This document shows, piece after piece, positions 1 through 12,143 of a stretch of DNA of 64,000 bases; position 1 is the first letter of the stretch, and every line of letters begins with the position of its first letter. The DNA lies in assembly GCF_023101765.2 (NCBI RefSeq), contig NC_064242.1, forward strand, positions 9,784,327 to 9,848,326, written 5' to 3'. Below the pieces are notes generated by a model, which did not search any database, was not told the origin of the DNA, and was given only the letters and a program-made list of their open reading frames with translations. The position numbers and the translations under genes are program-made. The DNA comes from Spodoptera frugiperda (lineage: Eukaryota > Arthropoda > Insecta > Lepidoptera > Noctuidae).

Positions 1-1544
1 GTTATGAATAAACTCACTCACACAAAAGAGAATGGATTTAAATATGAACGTGATATTTCTACTTAATGCCATAATGTCTCATTATATTGTCCATTTATGT
101 CTGCAATCATAATAGGTCCGCTTAGAAAGCGTTCACCGTGTACAGGCTATCACATAAAGGTTACTTTTTAAAAAATACAATGAACTACCGTATACATTTA
201 CATACAAAAGGTAATAAGAGTAGACATTATTAACATTTGAATTACTTTCAATCTATTTGTTGGTTAAGTACACTTTTACTCGATACCTATTACTGATAAC
301 ATGTAAAAGTAAATAAACATTACCGAGCAACACAATGATACGACTCTAAGCGTACACGTATTTGGTCTGATAAAAATAACAACGTAGCAATTACTCAAAC
401 AAAACTACTTACGAAAATGCATATGAATAATAGTACACGGCTGTCATCGCATTATTTATCCAATTATTTACGTTAATTACTCAAAAAAAGACGAGCCCGA
501 CTGTACCACCACCATTAGCATACAAACAGTACTACCGAAGATATACGAGATAAATTGTCAAGATAACGTAGCGGTGAAAGAACTACAGGCTGGCGTAATT
601 ACTGGTCGGCCGCGTCTAGGTGCAAAAGACCGCGTAAATCGCTTCGCGCGGATAAAATTTCCCCTCATCATTCGCAGGGTTGGGTGTTACAACTGTCATA
701 ATTTTATGCGGTTGCAAAGTGTGGTTGCACGTTATTAGTGTTTGAAATTAATTTTATTATACTGGTAATAACTTTAGACGAGTAGTTACATGGCTTCTAA
801 TTTTGTTGCAAGTAATTTATTCTTGTTTCTTTAGTGCGATTATATTATTAAACTTTTTATACGTAAAATAAAGTCGTCACAGTTTATGTAAAATCTAAAT
901 ATGAAAATGGTTTTATACAAAACTTAGCATGTTTAGTAATAAAAGTAATAAGTATACTACAGGGCCTACATTCTAATTTTCTTTACTAACTTATCAAGCA
1001 TAAAGTTGTACATGTATCACAATAAAAAATAGTTTGTAATTGGTGTTACCTTACGCTAATTTAATAACTAATTTAAATCCTAATCTTTTCTATCATTTGA
1101 AGTGTAGATCAAAGTCAAAGAAATCACCTTAACATTTATTTATTACGTAACAAATTCAAGTCTACAACCTTCACTCTGTCCTCAAATTATGTCACACGAC
1201 ACCCGCAAACAGATAGTGTATCAAAATCAACTCACGTACTTAAGCAACACAGTCGAAATTAAATTAATTAAGAGAATTACTTTAAAGTTAATAAGAGAAT
1301 CGTGTTTCGTCTCGATGTTATAATAAGATGATGGGAAGGTTACACGGGGGTGTAACTAAAATATACGTAAATTAAGCTATGAGAATTTCCATAGAAATGT
1401 GAAGGGCGTTTGAGACTTAACATGATGATTATATTAGCCATTCAGAACTCAGTCTCAACGTTTGCGATTCTTCGTACTCATCAATATAGCAGTGTTCCTT
1501 GAAAAGCTGACAGAAATAGACGTACTTCGCTGGTATTGTGAACA
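1..1544. other. AT-rich non-coding stretch
   Basis: No open frame of note and no recognised repeat. A GC-richer patch near 600-670 (ggccgcg, cgcttcgcgcgg) stands out from the AT-rich surroundings but has no identifiable function. Confidence 0.5.
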
Positions 1545-1640
1545 AATGTATCAATTTTAGTTGACAATTACAGACTGGGTATGAGTTGACTTGGGTGATA
1601 GGAAACTTTTTATAGGGCTAAGCCGCTGGCAGAAACTAGT
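1545..1640 (+). mobile_element. Degenerate lep1-like (Helitron-like) short repeat, 3' end
   Basis: The stretch carries 'gagttgacttgggtgatagg...ctttttat' followed by 'aagccgctggcagaaactagt'. This is the 3' module shared with the fuller copy at 11223-11362 (aagccgctaacagaagctagt). The 5' end (actaatattat...) is not recognisable, so this is a truncated or decayed copy and its left boundary is approximate. The family is known to be abundant in Lepidoptera; calling it Helitron-like is from recalled family knowledge, not shown here. Confidence 0.6.
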
Positions 1641-4305
1641 CAGTGTATAAGTTTTAAGAACCACTAATATGTATTCTAGTCAAAGAAACCAATACTGTTA
1701 TATTAAATACCATATTCAAGTCTGCTCATACCTCATACTGTCTTTATACCACATCAAAAACAACAAACTTTCACATTTATAATATTGGCGTGATCAGAAA
1801 AAAAAACTATTTTCATGTTTCAAACCAAGACAGAGATCGAAAATAGATCCTTAGAACAACATTTCTATTTTAAAGATGTGAAAGCTCATCCTAACAACGA
1901 GTGCTAATTTGTCTGTCTAAACAATGGATGTTTTTATTTAGTTCAAATGTGTTTCACTCATAATTCTTAGACAAAAAAGCAAACTGACCACTTAAGACAA
2001 CAATCACAGCCTGAATTTAATAACCAACTTCCTTCTCTTTAATTATTTCGTCAGAATATAACATAAAATAAATAAAAAATGAGCCCGCAAAGATCTTTGA
2101 TGGTCATCAATAAATTGAGGCAGGAAATGGGGTGTTCGGATCGCCATCAGCCGTCCACAGAAAACAGACATCTGTTTTTAAATTCTACTTATAGATAACG
2201 GGTTTGTAACCTGTTATTATTTGTGCATTATTGCGAGTATGATACCAACACTTCGTTACTATAGTTACATGATAATTACTAAGAGGTAACAATCGGACAC
2301 GACCCCTTTTTGGCATATAAAGAGAACAATAAGGTTTTTTTATACCGCTAATGTGTTAAAAATTGATAGTATTTTATGGTTCTGGTTTTGTACAAATAGT
2401 TATAGGTTGTTTTTATTGTGGACAGATGTGAAATATAGTAGAAACATTAACACTTTCTATGTCGTTAGTGTGTTCCGTTAACTATAATACAATCCCGAAG
2501 AAATTACGACTGTCCTGTGCATTTAATCACTTCATCACTTGCGCATAACTCATTCGACTTGGAACATAGCAGAACTGCGTAGACATATAATATGATAATT
2601 AAGTTATAGACATTTCCATTCAGTACAAGTTTCTAAGAAGCAGTTTCAGTGAATTTCGAACAATGTTACTTCAAGACACATCTCTGTCCAATTCCCTGGG
2701 GAGACTTGGAATACCTGCTATACATTTAATTGTTATTAGGTTATAAATTCAGACTTCGTCATATGAAGTGATATCATATACTAATATGTTTAATAAATTT
2801 TAATGGTAATGTTATAAAGTCTATTTTTAATTACGTAGTGTTAATAGTTTAAGGTACATTGATGGCAATGCCACTTTGTCTCAAAGTTTCTTTTACTACA
2901 CGAGTATCATCTAACAAATTGTACTCTAAAACTTTATCACTATTTTCATTTCCCAACCTTGTTCGAGCCTCATTCAAAGACCTTAAAACATCAAACACTT
3001 GAATAAAATCCCTAACAAAACATAACATGTCTAAAGTTTACAAGTGCACGGACATTAGAAAGAGCAATCAAAATAAATTATATTTATTCGAAGTGATAGT
3101 CGTGGATTCGGTTCCGGTCTTAATGGGCGCTCGGCAGGTGGCGCGCGCGGACAAGAAATATTATACAGCGTGTGTTAGACTACTGGTGGTTCCGTGTGTT
3201 CGTTGTAATTAGTACGCTTTAAAGTTATTTATATGTATTTGAGACGAAGTGTGCTGTGTTTTTCTTCTTTGGTCGTGCATGGAATACTTATGTCTCTCTC
3301 TACCACGATATTCAACAAAAAAAATTATTTACAAGATTTCGAAAGTTAAAATCAAGGAGTTGAAATCACGAAAATAACTTTTAAAAGGATACTCCATAAG
3401 AATACTACACAGACCTGTATAATACTAATAACACCTCAGAAAACTAAGTCCCCAAAAATTAATAACAACAGGGGGGAACCCCAATAAAGTAGTCGATTCA
3501 CTCAACGTCGACGCCGAGTGTGACCGATTTGACATCACGCCAGCGACACCTGCGGGCTCCGTTTGTTTTACTTGCATTTACACCAGCTGCCCAATTTTAT
3601 GTAAGCCTGGTACATTACAACCGGTATTAGTACATTAATGAAGCGAGATTTATTAAAATAATTAAGGAAAGGACTGTAAGAATGAATCCAAAAAAGTCGT
3701 TACGTAGTGGATTTAATATAAAAAACTCCTCTTTTTTGAGAAATCGGTTAGAAAGAGATACGATTTTATCATATTGTTTTATTGTTATAATTATTTGCTT
3801 AAAAGCATTTGTAAATTGCAACATGCTTCCTACTTGTACCAAAAAACTTAATATCAAGCAAAGTAAGAAATTAAATGTGAATATTATACCTACTAATTAA
3901 GACATTCCACTTTTATATCTATTTTATAATAGGTATACAACTAACATAATATTACAAATCTGGTCAAGCTATGAAATGAATAGCAAGTAAGCTATGAATA
4001 GAATCCTCCTCTAATATAGATATGGACTAATTATAATTGCCAAGATGTATAGCAGTCGACTAATACACCGTCCAATGTACCGTTTGCACCAATATCCACA
4101 CGATTGCTTCCCGTCGTAACTTGTGGTACTGGATTAATAGATTATGTGGCTAATGATTGATCAATCATCTTACAAACTGGTAGCATTTTATTAAAGAATT
4201 TATTATAAGTAGGTTTATTGTTTTATTGCGCTTTTAATTTAAGTGTAGGTATCTATTTTAGAGTAGGTTAGTCATGATTGTGATCCAAAGCATTCCTTCT
4301 TTTTT
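1641..4305. other. Non-coding stretch with small unsupported open frames
   Basis: Short frames at 3027-3212 (+), 3682-3900 (+) and 3627-3857 (-) are present. The last two overlap on opposite strands, and none shows a recognisable domain, so I do not call genes. A GC-richer patch lies at about 3490-3570. A perfect 16-bp palindrome, ATGATTGATCAATCAT, lies at 4153-4168. Confidence 0.5.
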
Positions 4306-4440
4306 TAAGGGGAAGTTTCATCCAATATACTTCTCCCGCCTTGGTTGAGACGAGAGGGAGTGTCAGATTCTTACTGACTAAACACCATTCCGTTACTACT
4401 CCTGCTTTTCAAGCCTGAGTCTCGGTAAACCCGCTAAACC
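4306..4440 (+). repeat. Interspersed lepidopteran repeat, copy 1 of 3
   Basis: Shares 'gagggagtgtcag', 'tcttactgactaaa', 'actcctgctttt' and a 'ggtaaacccgcta' end with the copies at 29041-29140 (+) and 29571-29712 (-). I recognise this module as a common lepidopteran interspersed repeat, probably a non-LTR or SINE-like 3' region, but cannot name the family. The similarity may continue to about 4506. Confidence 0.75.
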
Positions 4441-5306
4441 TCTGTGTCTCTGTAAAAACCCCTGTGGTGTCTGACGGTTCTTTGGGACACGCGCGCAACG
4501 TGCGCATCTTTGATCAAGTCATTTGAACATTGCTAATTCATTGTTGAATAAAAAAGTGAATACTTATACAATTTTCAGTATCTGTAAAGCTACAATTAAA
4601 TGCAATAACAAACGAATTTGAGGCTTTTACTAACAATAACTGTTTAATACTCAAATGTTTATGGTAGACTAAATCGTTGGTTAAGACTCGAGTTTTGAAT
4701 CATGAATTTTCACTACACAAAATGTACTAATTGATCACACATTAAAATATTACTAACAAGATAAAACACTTAAATACCGTAGCAAACTTTCACTGAAATT
4801 TTATCCAAAAATTCCATTAAATTACCGTAGCGAAATTGAAGCAAGATTTTAAAGTTCACGAACAGTTATGTGCAGTATAAAATATGCCGTTACATTACAA
4901 TTACTTCATAAAAATCGGCCAACTCTTAATAATCAACAAGAAATTCTGACCAGTGAACAAAGATCCCTAGTACTTATCTTAAAATCTTTAGAACTATGAA
5001 CTAGAGTTTGTAATGTAAGAAGGGTCATTTTACACTGGTGTCGTTATGATAACCATAACATTCAATCAGTCTGGTTCATTATAAACAAATGACTGGGATT
5101 AATAGTACGGACGTCATGGCTGCTTGTTTATACAATATTTATAATAAACATCAAAAATTATGTGGCACTTTACAATATTTACATTTTTACGCTAGAAATT
5201 AATGAAGTTTATTAACGACTGTTGAGAAAGGGTCAGTTATTATATAAAAGTTTTTATACAAATGTTTATATTCGTGTAATGTTTTAGATTCAGTTTTTAA
5301 GTGTTG
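4441..5306. other. AT-rich non-coding stretch
   Basis: Begins with a short GC-richer tail, including a small inverted repeat gcgca/tgcgc near 4485-4503, probably the worn end of the repeat before it. Beyond that I see no gene, recognised repeat or signal. Confidence 0.45.
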
Positions 5307-5402
5307 GTATGACATTATAACAATTATGTTATAGTAATTATATAAACATAACATAACAGTATTAGATTTCATACTGTTATTGTTATAACATTGTTATGAC
5401 GT
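5307..5402. repeat. Cluster of AT-rich inverted repeats
   Basis: A perfect 10-bp stem ATAACAGTAT (5353-5362) / ATACTGTTAT (5371-5380) closes an 8-nt loop. Flanking GTTATAACA-like motifs occur in both orientations (attataacaattatgttat before, tgttataacattgttatgac after). The nested arrangement resembles the core of a hairpin-type miniature element. No target-site duplication or second copy was found in the window. Confidence 0.5.
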
Positions 5403-5960
5403 CCTGCACAAATGACATAAAATTGATATTAAACAAAGTTACATTATGTCATTTTTTTACTGTTTCACGTTATACTCTTTGTGACACTTTAAATTTCGAA
5501 AACCATGTATACTTTTGACCTTTAAAACAAAATGGCACAAATAAACTGACTTACAAACAACACCTCTGAATTGAAGCTTAATTACGTTTATCAAACCGCC
5601 ATGTCGGCTTTTAGAATTGGAATCTTAAATCTTTCGAATACGTGAAACTTTACTTAACTCTCGTAAAAATGCCTCGAAAATATTTCCCACACATTCACTC
5701 AAACATTTAAATTGCTGTTTGAACGCATTTTAGGTGTAAATGTTTGCGGGATTTTCGTCGCTTAAGCAAATAACGTGAATATACTAAATAACTTTTAATA
5801 AAGTTCAGTCTTACCTCTTACGTGGTTTTCCTCGCAATTTAATGACAATAATAATGCAAATAACATGGGTAAGCATATGATATATTGATAATAAAAGTAT
5901 GTATTTGACGATACGGTATGACCATCAGAAAGTCAGACATCATAATTTTATGTTAAACTC
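5403..5960. other. AT-rich non-coding stretch
   Basis: Nothing recognised on either strand. Confidence 0.45.
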
Positions 5961-6004
5961 TACCGGTGTTGTATATGTCCATGGTTGACACTGACCATTT
6001 ACCT
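5961..6004 (-). repeat. Short inverted partial copy of the repeat that follows
   Basis: Read on the minus strand it gives ggtaaatg...ccatggacata...aacaccggtag. This matches, with substitutions, the ggtaagca...ccatggacaccc...aacaccagagg portion of the adjacent plus-strand repeat at 6014-6177. It is therefore a head-to-head partial copy. Confidence 0.5.
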
Positions 6005-6013
6005 TTTTTATGG

Positions 6014-6177
6014 TATAAGCCGGTAAACGAGCAGACGTATCATCTGATGGTAAGCAATTGCCGTCGCCCATGGACACCCGAAACACCAGAGGCGTTACAA
6101 GTGCGTGGCTGGCCATTTTGGGGTAAAGAATTTAATGGTTGTTGGGGAGTCGGGGATTGGAAAGGGGGTAATTTGGC
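6014..6177 (+). repeat. Lepidopteran interspersed repeat (GATGGTAAGCAA / CCATGGACACCC family)
   Basis: Contains 'aacgagcagacgtatcat', 'ctgatggtaagcaattgccg', 'cccatggacacccgaaacac', 'cagaggcgttacaagtgcg' and 'gaatttaatggttgttgggg' in the order I recall from many lepidopteran genomes. An open frame at 5966-6187 is only this repeat read through and is not a gene. A shorter relative lies at 61566-61632. The class (SINE or LINE tail) is uncertain. Confidence 0.75.
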
Positions 6178-9100
6178 CTACCTTTAGGCAAAACGTCTAC
6201 TCGCATACCTAACTCAAAAAACCCATTTTATTACAAAAAGAACACACCCCCAAGATATAATTTCACCCATTAACAGTGGCATTCTACACAATACAGCTAG
6301 TTTGCTAAGAAAATACAATTGTAATAAAACCGTCAAATAACACTAGCGCAACAAAGAAATACAAACGAATGGATTGGCACGGTGTAACTGCCCCCACACC
6401 TATTTGGCATTACGAAAAATATGTCTTGTTGCATGCAACCTATTGCAAGTCACGCCCCATCCCCTTTCTGAGTCAACGATCGAAAATTATGACCGTTTAG
6501 GGTTGTGTCAGAGAAATGTTTTATTATAGACTCGTTTTTTATTTTATTTTTTATGATGCAACTATTACATTTTTATAAATGGTATTTTTATTTGACCGCT
6601 TTTATAATTTTTAATAGTACGTTTTATGGTATTTTATAACACATTTTAGGTGCTTCTTTGACATTGTTAGTGGTTTTCATAATAGAACTTTTAACCGATC
6701 GTTTATTAATGAAAATGAATTAAGTAAAATATGTGTTCCCAATAATAAGTTATTATAAAACATTCGAAATAACCCTACTATCATTCTGAAATTGTATTCT
6801 CACATATTTTTGGTTGCGTTTCCACCATCTTAACAACACATTATGGGTAAGAATAGGGGTATACAATACAATATGTTACCGAACAAGCTTAAAATATATT
6901 CGCAAATCCGCTTTTCTTCCTAACATAATCTCAACCTTAACGATTTAGCTTCACACCCGCACTCTTGAGACCACTGGAAAACGCTAACAAGCCATTCATA
7001 CAGTTTTTTCCATAAACGAGTTACGCAATATAAAGAAACAACCCTCTAATGACTTCAATAATTATTCATAATTGGACACTTAGGCGATTTAGTTATGTCG
7101 AAGTTTGTTTTGGTGGTAATTTATAACGCAAATTTGTACGCATTTGCATTTTTGATTTGAATAATTATTAGCATTAAATGTTAGTTAGCAATTTGTCCAA
7201 TAAATAAATTATGAATTAATATCCGAAAAGGTTATTGAACTTTGGCGTTGTCACATTTTATAATGTTCGAAATTGATTCTAGTCATATCAAAACAGTAGC
7301 TATTCCTTTTGAGATTTTATCAACGACAATTTGTCATATGAGGCAGAATACTTAGGTCAAAGTTTAATAAATCAAATAAATCAGATGTATTGATATGTAA
7401 ATATGTTTGATAAGGATAAACACTATCTGTTCTAATATCTTATCCTTGCATGAAAACCATAAGAGTATCCTCAACTAATTCTGGAACATTCGGTTCGATA
7501 TCAAGACGTATTGCAAGCCAGCATTGCAGAACATAGTAGATTTATTAACACCGTCTCATCGATAGCAAAATTATCTCTCATCTCTGATATATTAATAATA
7601 ATGATCTGGTATTAATACGTCTGGCTACAGATCTAATGGTGCGTGTCTTCGGAAGCCCTGTACCGTATCGACTTGGGTGTGAACGTAGGTATATTGCGTT
7701 CAGATTTTGTACCGTCATCAATCTTTGTTTACTTGTGTTTTGATGGTACTTCTTTAGTTTATTGTGAAAGATTTTGAGGTAAAAGAATATTAAATTACAA
7801 AAACTGTAACATTATTTCAGTAAATGTAATATTCATCAAATACATAAACATAAATAAGGCTCGTACAAAGCATAAATTATAATTTACTTCAATAAACAAA
7901 CTCGAGTAAAATTTTCAATATTCTAAACACACATGGCAATTCTAATCATGTGATTGCCAACATTTACACTGATCCCAGCTTACTGCGCCCCAGGTAACAT
8001 TCAGACATTAAACAAATTGAAAACGCCCGATACTGCAGCCCTTTCGAATTTTAGTACTGATTGACAATTCGCCCTTGCTTATGGAGCCAACTTATATTTC
8101 CCATGAGCCTTGGGCTGTTTCATGGTGATCCCCCTTTGAAACAGTAAACATATGCCTGTAATCCGACACTCTTCTGTCCTTTTCCTTCTTCAAAAGTACA
8201 AGTGAGATAGTTAATGTTTATATCCAGGTAGAGTCTGCTAAGATAATGTGGTACGGGGGCTGGACGAACAAACATATTCCCTTGTCTCCCCATTCGCGGT
8301 GAATTCGACCCTAAAGTTCTAGGCTCCCCTAATAAGCTGTCGCGTCTCACCTTAGGGTAGTACTGTGTCGTTTTAGGCAAAGATCAGGCCGGATAAGATA
8401 TGAGATATGAATTGTAAATGTTTTGGGGTTGTAAGTATGATTGATTGATGAAAAACGTGATTTGAAACTTTTTAGTTTTCTCGAAGGATTTTCGTTCTTT
8501 TTTGTAGATAGATCTTCATTAGGCCACCCTAATAAAATGCTAAGCAAATGCTTCTCAATTTATGGGTAATGCATGTTTGTATATAAAAGCTGATACAGCC
8601 ATTTAATTTCTTTCCAATTTTTCATACATTCGAAAAACATTTCAGTTTATGTAACTACATTTGCGTCTTTATTTCATTTATGTAACAGCATCCATAGTAA
8701 CACAAAACTAGAAACACACATCAAGCACTAAACCACAACGTACCTTTAACAAAGACATAAGTCAACTAGCAGGATGCTGCAGTCTTGTAAATCACCTCAC
8801 ACATTTAGTCGGTTCTACAACCAACATGTTCTTTGGCCACACCAGAGGTGAGGTCACGTGATTAATGTGCGGGGGGGCGCCGTGACGGACGATAAACGGA
8901 GCACCGTCTGATCATCAACAAGTTGCAAATTAATATTGCGTAAGTCTCTCTGATGTTTATGAGAACATACTACAGGATGTGTAATTTATGAATTTAAGAC
9001 GACAGCGACGGTGCTCGGTGTACAACGTAAATGATGTAGGTGTGAACGAGCCTTAATATTGCGTTGTAAAGGACTCGGCGTTTGAGATAATTTTGTGGTG

Positions 9101-10086
9101 GGTAATTATTAATGTGTGTGATTACCTCTTACTACCGTTTTGTAAAGTTAGCTGCTTGGCTGTGGAATGGTAGAACTGCTTTTAATGGAAAAGTAGCAAG
9201 CACAGTAGTAGTTTCTATCATTTTACCATAACCAAAGAAATTTTGTTTCGATATTTACAATAATAGCACATGCGTTCCTCTAACCTATACGTGTTTAAAT
9301 ATTAATAGTTTGTTTGATGTAGAAATAATAATAATTATTATTCTGTATCTTCTACTCACTAAGCTGTATGAGGTATCAACAGTTCTATTAAACGTAAAGC
9401 AAATTCGTACTAAGATATTTCATTCTCGTTATACTTTAATAGAATATGGAATTTTTTGAATAGTACCTCCTTCAACTGTAACTATTGATAAACATCTCGA
9501 CTATGACTTAATAGATACTCTAAACACATTCAATTCCATACAATTATTTCCCGTACAAAATTATCTCAATCAACACCCGTATCTTTTTAATTCCTTACAA
9601 CCTTTTTGCGTGTGACCGCACAGTTTTTATTAACACCTTGCTAATTAAAACACGTTGATTCTATCTTGGTACATCTAACCCACTCATGTCAATTTTTTTT
9701 CAATCGTCACACGTCAAAATATCTGGCACTATCTAACACATCAGTGTGACGTAGAACGTCAGCTTGTCTTGAATACAATGAACAAGTTGAAACATTAGAG
9801 ATAGGATCGGCAAAAACTGTTCAGGATTAGATATATTAGTTCCTGTTTTGTAGAACTTAAAGTTGAAATTCTATTATTCAAGAATGTACTTTTTTGTTCT
9901 AAGGATTTTGCAAGAAAGGGAATTCTGTATAGGTACTTTTGTAACATCTGCTTGTACGAAAAAAGTTAATTCAACAATTGGTGTACTTTAATTACTCTGT
10001 TTTTAAACGGACATTTCTTGTCGTATGTACCTACATAAAAAGTGAATTCACTTTATTTTCGTAAATTTCTCTGTCGTAACAATTAA
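6178..10086. other. Long non-coding stretch
   Basis: No supported gene. Frames at 8120-8380 and 8347-8547 (minus) overlap each other and lack recognisable features. A G-run patch (gcgggggggcgccgtg) lies near 8869-8884 in a GC-richer island at about 8820-9060. An A/T near-palindrome, aataataataattattatt, lies near 9324. No recognised repeat family. Confidence 0.45.
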
Positions 10087-10395
10087 ACGAAATTCGTACA
10101 GAGATTATTAAAAAAATATATTGACGTACGAAACAAAAATGTACCAGAGGAACAGGCACTAAAAACAAATGCCGGCGTAAAGTGGGCAGGCAACTGCGCG
10201 GGCGCCGTTTGTTTGACGTTAAAATGCTCTCGGTACCAAAGTGAAATAACGAGCTTGAAGGAAACCGGAGGATTTCTAAGTAAAGTTAACAATCTCACAT
10301 CTGTGATACTTTACTCTCAGAGGTATACGCCAAGTGTTTCAAGAGATTCCCTTAAAACAGTATTAAATTACAATCAGGGACCAACTTGTTTATAA
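10087..10395 (+). CDS. Candidate coding fragment (weak)
   Basis: An open frame of 102 codons runs from an in-frame TAA at 10084-10086 to a TAA stop at 10393-10395. It has no early ATG, so if real it would be an internal or terminal exon; a CAG lies at 10099-10101 as a possible acceptor. The translation is mixed in composition and includes TNAGVKWAGNCAGAVC, TLKCSRYQSEITSLKETGG and SVSRDSLKTVLNYNQG. I recognise no domain. It is followed by two more frames in the same orientation (10466-10816). An antisense frame (10083-10298) overlaps it. At the AT content here a few frames of this length are expected by chance in 64 kb, so this is a lead rather than a gene call. Confidence 0.2.
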   Translation, partial: TKFVQRLLKKYIDVRNKNVPEEQALKTNAGVKWAGNCAGAVCLTLKCSRYQSEITSLKETGGFLSKVNNLTSVILYSQRYTPSVSRDSLKTVLNYNQGPTCL

Positions 10396-10465
10396 GACCC
10401 GATTTTACTTTGTAGTGGAGAAATTAAATTAAAGTAATTTTCGGAAACACTTTGTTTAACTTTGA

Positions 10466-10816
10466 AGTCCTTTTTTTTGGTTCTTGGTTTCAAAGAGAGA
10501 TATTTTTTGTAACGTCAAGCTAAACACTAAGATACTAAAAATTGTTGAAGCAAATGCTAAAGCTTTGGATGATTTTTCAAAATCCAGTATACTAAAAAGA
10601 AAATCACGACGTCTTTTAGAAAAGAAACGTAAGAAAAGAGTTTCACATTTATTTTATTTTAGTTTTTGTAGCTTTAGCCACTGACAGTTCCAGCTAATTG
10701 CATCCTCTAGAAAACTACAAAATTCTAATTCAAAGCGAATAGAAGGCACCAACAAAAAACCCTTCAAACCTAACGAAGCATTTGAAGATTCTAAAACATT
10801 AAAAGTCCTATTGTAA
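10466..10816 (+). CDS. Candidate coding fragment, possibly two exons (weak)
   Basis: Two open frames share one reading phase and are separated by a single TGA (10682-10684). The first (from 10466) translates to a Lys/Arg-rich run with KILKIVEANAKALDDFSKSS and ILKRKSRRLLEKKRKKR, resembling a basic nuclear-localisation stretch. The second (10685-10816) contains SSRKLQNSNSKRIEGTNKKP and FKPNEAFEDSKTLKVLL before TAA. A GT at 10640-10641 with CAG ends at 10687 or 10693 would remove the TGA and keep frame, but such an intron (48-54 nt) would be unusually short and the donor is poor. I recognise no family. An antisense frame (10654-10875) covers part of it. It could be chance. Confidence 0.2.
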
Positions 10817-11222
10817 AAAATAACCCGTTCAGTATCGTGGATGCCTTCATCACGACATCCTGTAACATAAAACATTTTCTTACATAATGAAAGGTAATTT
10901 ATGCGAACAGAAAAGTATATGTCTTCGCTTGAATAATACTGTTAGGACCACACAAACGCTAGATGCGTTAGTTAGTGTGGAATTGTAGTAGAATGGGAAT
11001 TTGGTTTGGTAATTAATTGGTATGTCAACGTGTGTGTGTATGTGGTGATACTGTTTTGAACGTCATAATTATGTTATATGAGTAATAGCTGTTTCGGTGA
11101 GCTTCATCGATATGTGGGAGAATTTTCTTCGCGTTCAATTAGAATTAAACCAAAATTTTCTTGTTCAGGGATAATTTTATAAATTTTCTCTTATACAGTT
11201 TTGGAATGGCTTAAGGTATCAC
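10817..11222. other. AT-rich non-coding stretch
   Basis: Nothing recognised apart from a short TG-rich run (gtgtgtgtatgtggtg) near 11031. Confidence 0.45.
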
Positions 11223-11362
11223 ACTAATATTATGAATGTGTAAGTTTGTTTGTTGCAATAGATTTTGATGAAGTTTGGTATACAGACAGGATTAGTTGAC
11301 TTAGGTGCTATGATACTTTTTATCCCACGGGAATGCGGGCGAAGCCGCTAACAGAAGCTAGT
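11223..11362 (+). mobile_element. Complete lep1-like (Helitron-like) short element
   Basis: Both ends of the family are present. The 5' end is 'actaatattatgaatgtg'; the middle holds 'tttgatgaagtttggtat' and 'gatactttttatcccacggg'; the 3' end is 'gcgggcgaagccgctaacag' then aagctagt. At about 140 bp this is the most intact copy here, with relatives at 1545, 47809, 49006, 51450 and 52196. Non-autonomous: it has no coding capacity. Helitron-like assignment is from memory of lepidopteran repeats that end in CTAGT. Confidence 0.8.
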
Positions 11363-12040
11363 TTTAAATAGGTAGTTTACATAAAAAAAAAGTGCACCCA
11401 CTATTAGTTTCATATTCGATTTCCATATGACAGTGGTTATAATATTGACAATCTTAATACTAGGAGCTTTGCTAGCTCCGAATTTAGTTACTGAAACCCT
11501 ACCTAGCAAGTATTTGTCTAGAAAATGAACGACCTCGTTTACTTCACCAAAATTTCATCAACAGACAAACGTTCGTCTAACGTAAGTTTATCAAGAAGTC
11601 ACCTGTTATTTACACTAGGCACGAGAAGTGTTTCCGTAGACTATGCAAGCATATTTGCATTTCATTACCGCACCTCCGCTAGTTTGCTTTGTTTATAGCA
11701 CTAGAGATATGCGGCACCGCTTACTTACTCGCTACATAATTTATTTTACCCACCCGCAGTAAGATCAAAGCCGTTTGCGTGAACAACGTGCAGAAATTTT
11801 ATGAGTCTTATTTTAGCGGCGGTTTTGTTAATTGTGTGAGTTCCGTCAATAGGCTTGTCGGGTTATTAAGGAAATTGTTGAGGAAATAATTTTAATGACA
11901 TTGTTTTGGTGACAAACAAGAGAGTGTTTGAGGGTGAGTCTGTATATGGAAAATGTTAAGTGTGGCAGAATTTATTTTTGGAGTTAAATTTAAACTTTAA
12001 ATACATCAAATGTACTGAATTATACATTAGCTTGAGAAAA
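11363..12040. other. AT-rich non-coding stretch
   Basis: No gene seen. A GC-richer patch lies at about 11660-11850. An octamer-like ATTTGCAT occurs near 11653, but such motifs are expected by chance at this base composition. Confidence 0.45.
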
Positions 12041-12143
12041 CAATTATGAAAATTATTAAATTCATTTCAATGATGCAAAATAGAACAACCACATCAATGA
12101 ACAAACTAAATGTAGGTATTTAAGTAAACTATACACAATAAAT
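12041..12143 (+). repeat. Unclassified interspersed repeat, copy A
   Basis: Starts caattatgaaaattattaaa and ends cacaataaat, with aacaaccacatcaatgaaca and aaactaaatg inside. The same order of segments recurs at 14368-14472 in the same orientation with scattered substitutions and small indels. I do not recognise the family. Confidence 0.65.

Noticed and set aside
5966..6187. Open frame starting MLYMSMVDTDHL
   Set aside because: It is the plus-strand reading of an interspersed repeat (5961-6177).
9324..9342. AATAATAATAATTATTATT palindrome as a regulatory site
   Set aside because: Simple A/T sequence; expected by chance at this composition.
11648..11662. Octamer (ATTTGCAT/ATGCAAAT) motifs scattered through the window as POU sites
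   Set aside because: Their number is about what base composition predicts, and they are not clustered.
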